Source of the DNA: an uncultured Clostridia bacterium
Lineage (GTDB): Bacteria > Bacillota > Clostridia > Christensenellales > Aristaeellaceae
NCBI GenBank assembly: GCA_934675735.1
Contig: CAKURR010000024.1
Coordinates: 1-29,589 of the forward strand
Direction: 5' to 3'
Length of the DNA: 29,589 bases
Below, piece by piece: positions 28,337 through 29,589 of this stretch (position 1 is the stretch's first letter; each line of letters begins with the position of its first letter). The notes beneath the pieces were generated by a model. That model had not been told where the DNA came from, made no database searches, and saw only the letters and a list, made by a program, of their open reading frames with translations. The translations under genes and the position numbers were made by a program.

Positions 28337-29589
28337 ATGGCAAAGGTGCAAAACGACACGATGGACAAGCTCGTCGCTCTGTGCAAGGGCCGCGGCTTTG
28401 TTTTCCCGGGCTCCGAGATTTACGGCGGCCTGGCGAACTCCTGGGATTACGGCCCGCTGGGCGTGGAATTTAAGAACAACGTCAAGCGCGCGTGGTGGAA
28501 GAAATTTGTTCAGGAGAACAAGTACAACGTCGGCATCGACTGCGCGATTTTGATGAACCGTCAGGTCTGGGTGGCGAGCGGCCACGTCGGCAACTTTAAC
28601 GACCCGCTGATGGACTGCAAGGCTTGTAAGGCGCGTTTCCGCGCGGACAAGCTGATTGAGGACTGGGCGAAGGCCAACGGCGAGGAAATCGAGGCCGACG
28701 GCTGGACGAACGAGCAGCTGGAAAGCTTTATCGAAGAGAAGCAGATTCCCTGCCCGACCTGCGGCAAGCACGATTTCACGGGCATCCGCAAGTTCAACAT
28801 GATGTTTAAGACGCATCAGGGCGTGACGGAGGACGCGAGCAACGAGATTTATCTGCGTCCGGAGACGGCGCAGGGCATTTTCGTCAACTTCCCGAACGTA
28901 GCCCGCACGACCCGACGCAAGCTGCCGTTCGGCGTGTGTCAGGTGGGCAAGAGCTTCCGCAACGAGATTACGCCGGGCAACTTCATCTTCCGCATCCGCG
29001 AGTTCGAGCAGATGGAGCTTGAGTTCTTCTGCATGCCGGGCACGGATCTGGAGTGGTTCGCCTACTGGCGCAGCTACTGCCACGAGTGGCTCAAGGGCCT
29101 GGGCATCAAGGAAGAGCATCTGCGTCTGCGCGACCACAAGCCGGAAGAGCTGGCGCACTATTCCAAGGCGACGACCGACTTCGAGTATCTCTTCCCGTTC
29201 GGCTGGGGCGAGCTTTGGGGCGTGGCCGACCGCACGGATTTCGACCTGAAGGCGCACCAGACGACTTCCGGCAAGAGCATGGAATACCTGAACCCGACCA
29301 CGGGCGAGAAGGTCATTCCGTATGTCATTGAGCCGTCGCTGGGCGCGGACCGCGCGGCGCTGGCTTTCCTGTGCGAGGCCTACGAGGAGCAGGAGCTGGA
29401 GGGCGGCGACACCCGCGTCGTCATGCACTTCCATCCGGCGCTCGCGCCGTACAAGTGCGCCGTGCTGCCGCTGCAAAAGAACAAGTGCGGCGAGAAGGCT
29501 GGCGAAATCTATGACATGCTGAGCAAGCATTTCATGGTGGATTACGACGAGACCGGCTCCATCGGCAAGCGCTATCGCCGTCAGGACGA
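28337..29589 (+). CDS. glyS: Glycine--tRNA ligase, alpha2 class II type (3' part cut)
   Basis: Charges tRNA-Gly. 417 codons are in the window; the family has about 460, so the last anticodon-binding part is missing. MAKVQNDTMDKLVALCKGRGFVFPGSEIYGG at the start, then WDYGPLGVEFK (class II motif 1 region), RQVWVASGHVGNFNDPL, a zinc-like CKACKARF...CPTCGKHDF pair, EIYLRPETAQGIFVNF, SFRNEITP (motif 2) and EPSLGADRAALAFL (motif 3). This is the single-chain bacterial/archaeal/eukaryotic-like GlyRS, not the alpha2beta2 GlyQ/GlyS type. AGAAGG lies 8 nt upstream of the ATG. Controlled by the T-box leader. Confidence 0.97.
   Translation, partial: MAKVQNDTMDKLVALCKGRGFVFPGSEIYGGLANSWDYGPLGVEFKNNVKRAWWKKFVQENKYNVGIDCAILMNRQVWVASGHVGNFNDPLMDCKACKARFRADKLIEDWAKANGEEIEADGWTNEQLESFIEEKQIPCPTCGKHDFTGIRKFNMMFKTHQGVTEDASNEIYLRPETAQGIFVNFPNVARTTRRKLPFGVCQVGKSFRNEITPGNFIFRIREFEQMELEFFCMPGTDLEWFAYWRSYCHEWLKGLGIKEEHLRLRDHKPEELAHYSKATTDFEYLFPFGWGELWGVADRTDFDLKAHQTTSGKSMEYLNPTTGEKVIPYVIEPSLGADRAALAFLCEAYEEQELEGGDTRVVMHFHPALAPYKCAVLPLQKNKCGEKAGEIYDMLSKHFMVDYDETGSIGKRYRRQD

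Overview
The window looks like chromosomal DNA of a GC-rich member of the Bacillota, probably class Clostridia. The evidence is mixed. Promoters are consensus sigma-A type, often TTGACA-17-TATAAT, and Shine-Dalgarno sites are strong. There is a T-box leader on a single-chain alpha2 glycyl-tRNA synthetase, an RqcP/YabO-type S4 protein, a DUF4250 protein, a DegV protein and an ArgR-like operator at argG. No phage, plasmid, CRISPR array or complete insertion sequence is visible. I cannot name a genus.

Layout. 1-8.2 kb lies mostly on the minus strand: the 5' part of prfC (RF3, runs off the left edge), a MATE transporter, then a recombination/tRNA-modification block read from 8.1 kb leftward: ruvC, ruvA, a DUF4250 gene, ruvB, queA and degV. 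Divergent from ruvC is the arginine pair argG-argH (8.4-11.3 kb), with candidate ARG boxes over the argG promoter. 11.4-12 kb holds tRNA-Val, several terminators and a repeat remnant. A flavodoxin-like oxidoreductase (minus) and a sugar-nucleotidyltransferase-like gene (plus) diverge at 12.7 kb. A GHKL sensor kinase and a 961-residue secreted SH3/peptidoglycan-binding protein follow. At 17.9-18.5 kb there is an AT-rich element with inverted ends next to tRNA-Asn and tRNA-Ile (minus). A DUF308 membrane protein diverges from trkA-trkH (potassium uptake) and a Gfo/Idh/MocA oxidoreductase. The right part carries a polytopic membrane protein (DUF6020/GT-C-like), a lone HI0074-type protein, rqcP overlapping an ispD-ispF fusion, a membrane-anchored Mrr-like nuclease, and glyS behind a T-box; glyS runs off the right edge.

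Intergenic DNA is rich in small repeats. One family (four copies) is a three-hairpin unit whose arms co-vary. A second family (three copies, one about 110 bp and one about 300 bp) has imperfect inverted ends based on ATAAATGAGC. Most gene content is ordinary housekeeping. The items I would look at first are the very compact glycine T-box, the two repeat families, the uncharacterised His/Cys-rich C-terminal domain of the 961-residue protein, and the internal ribosome binding site in the ispDF fusion.
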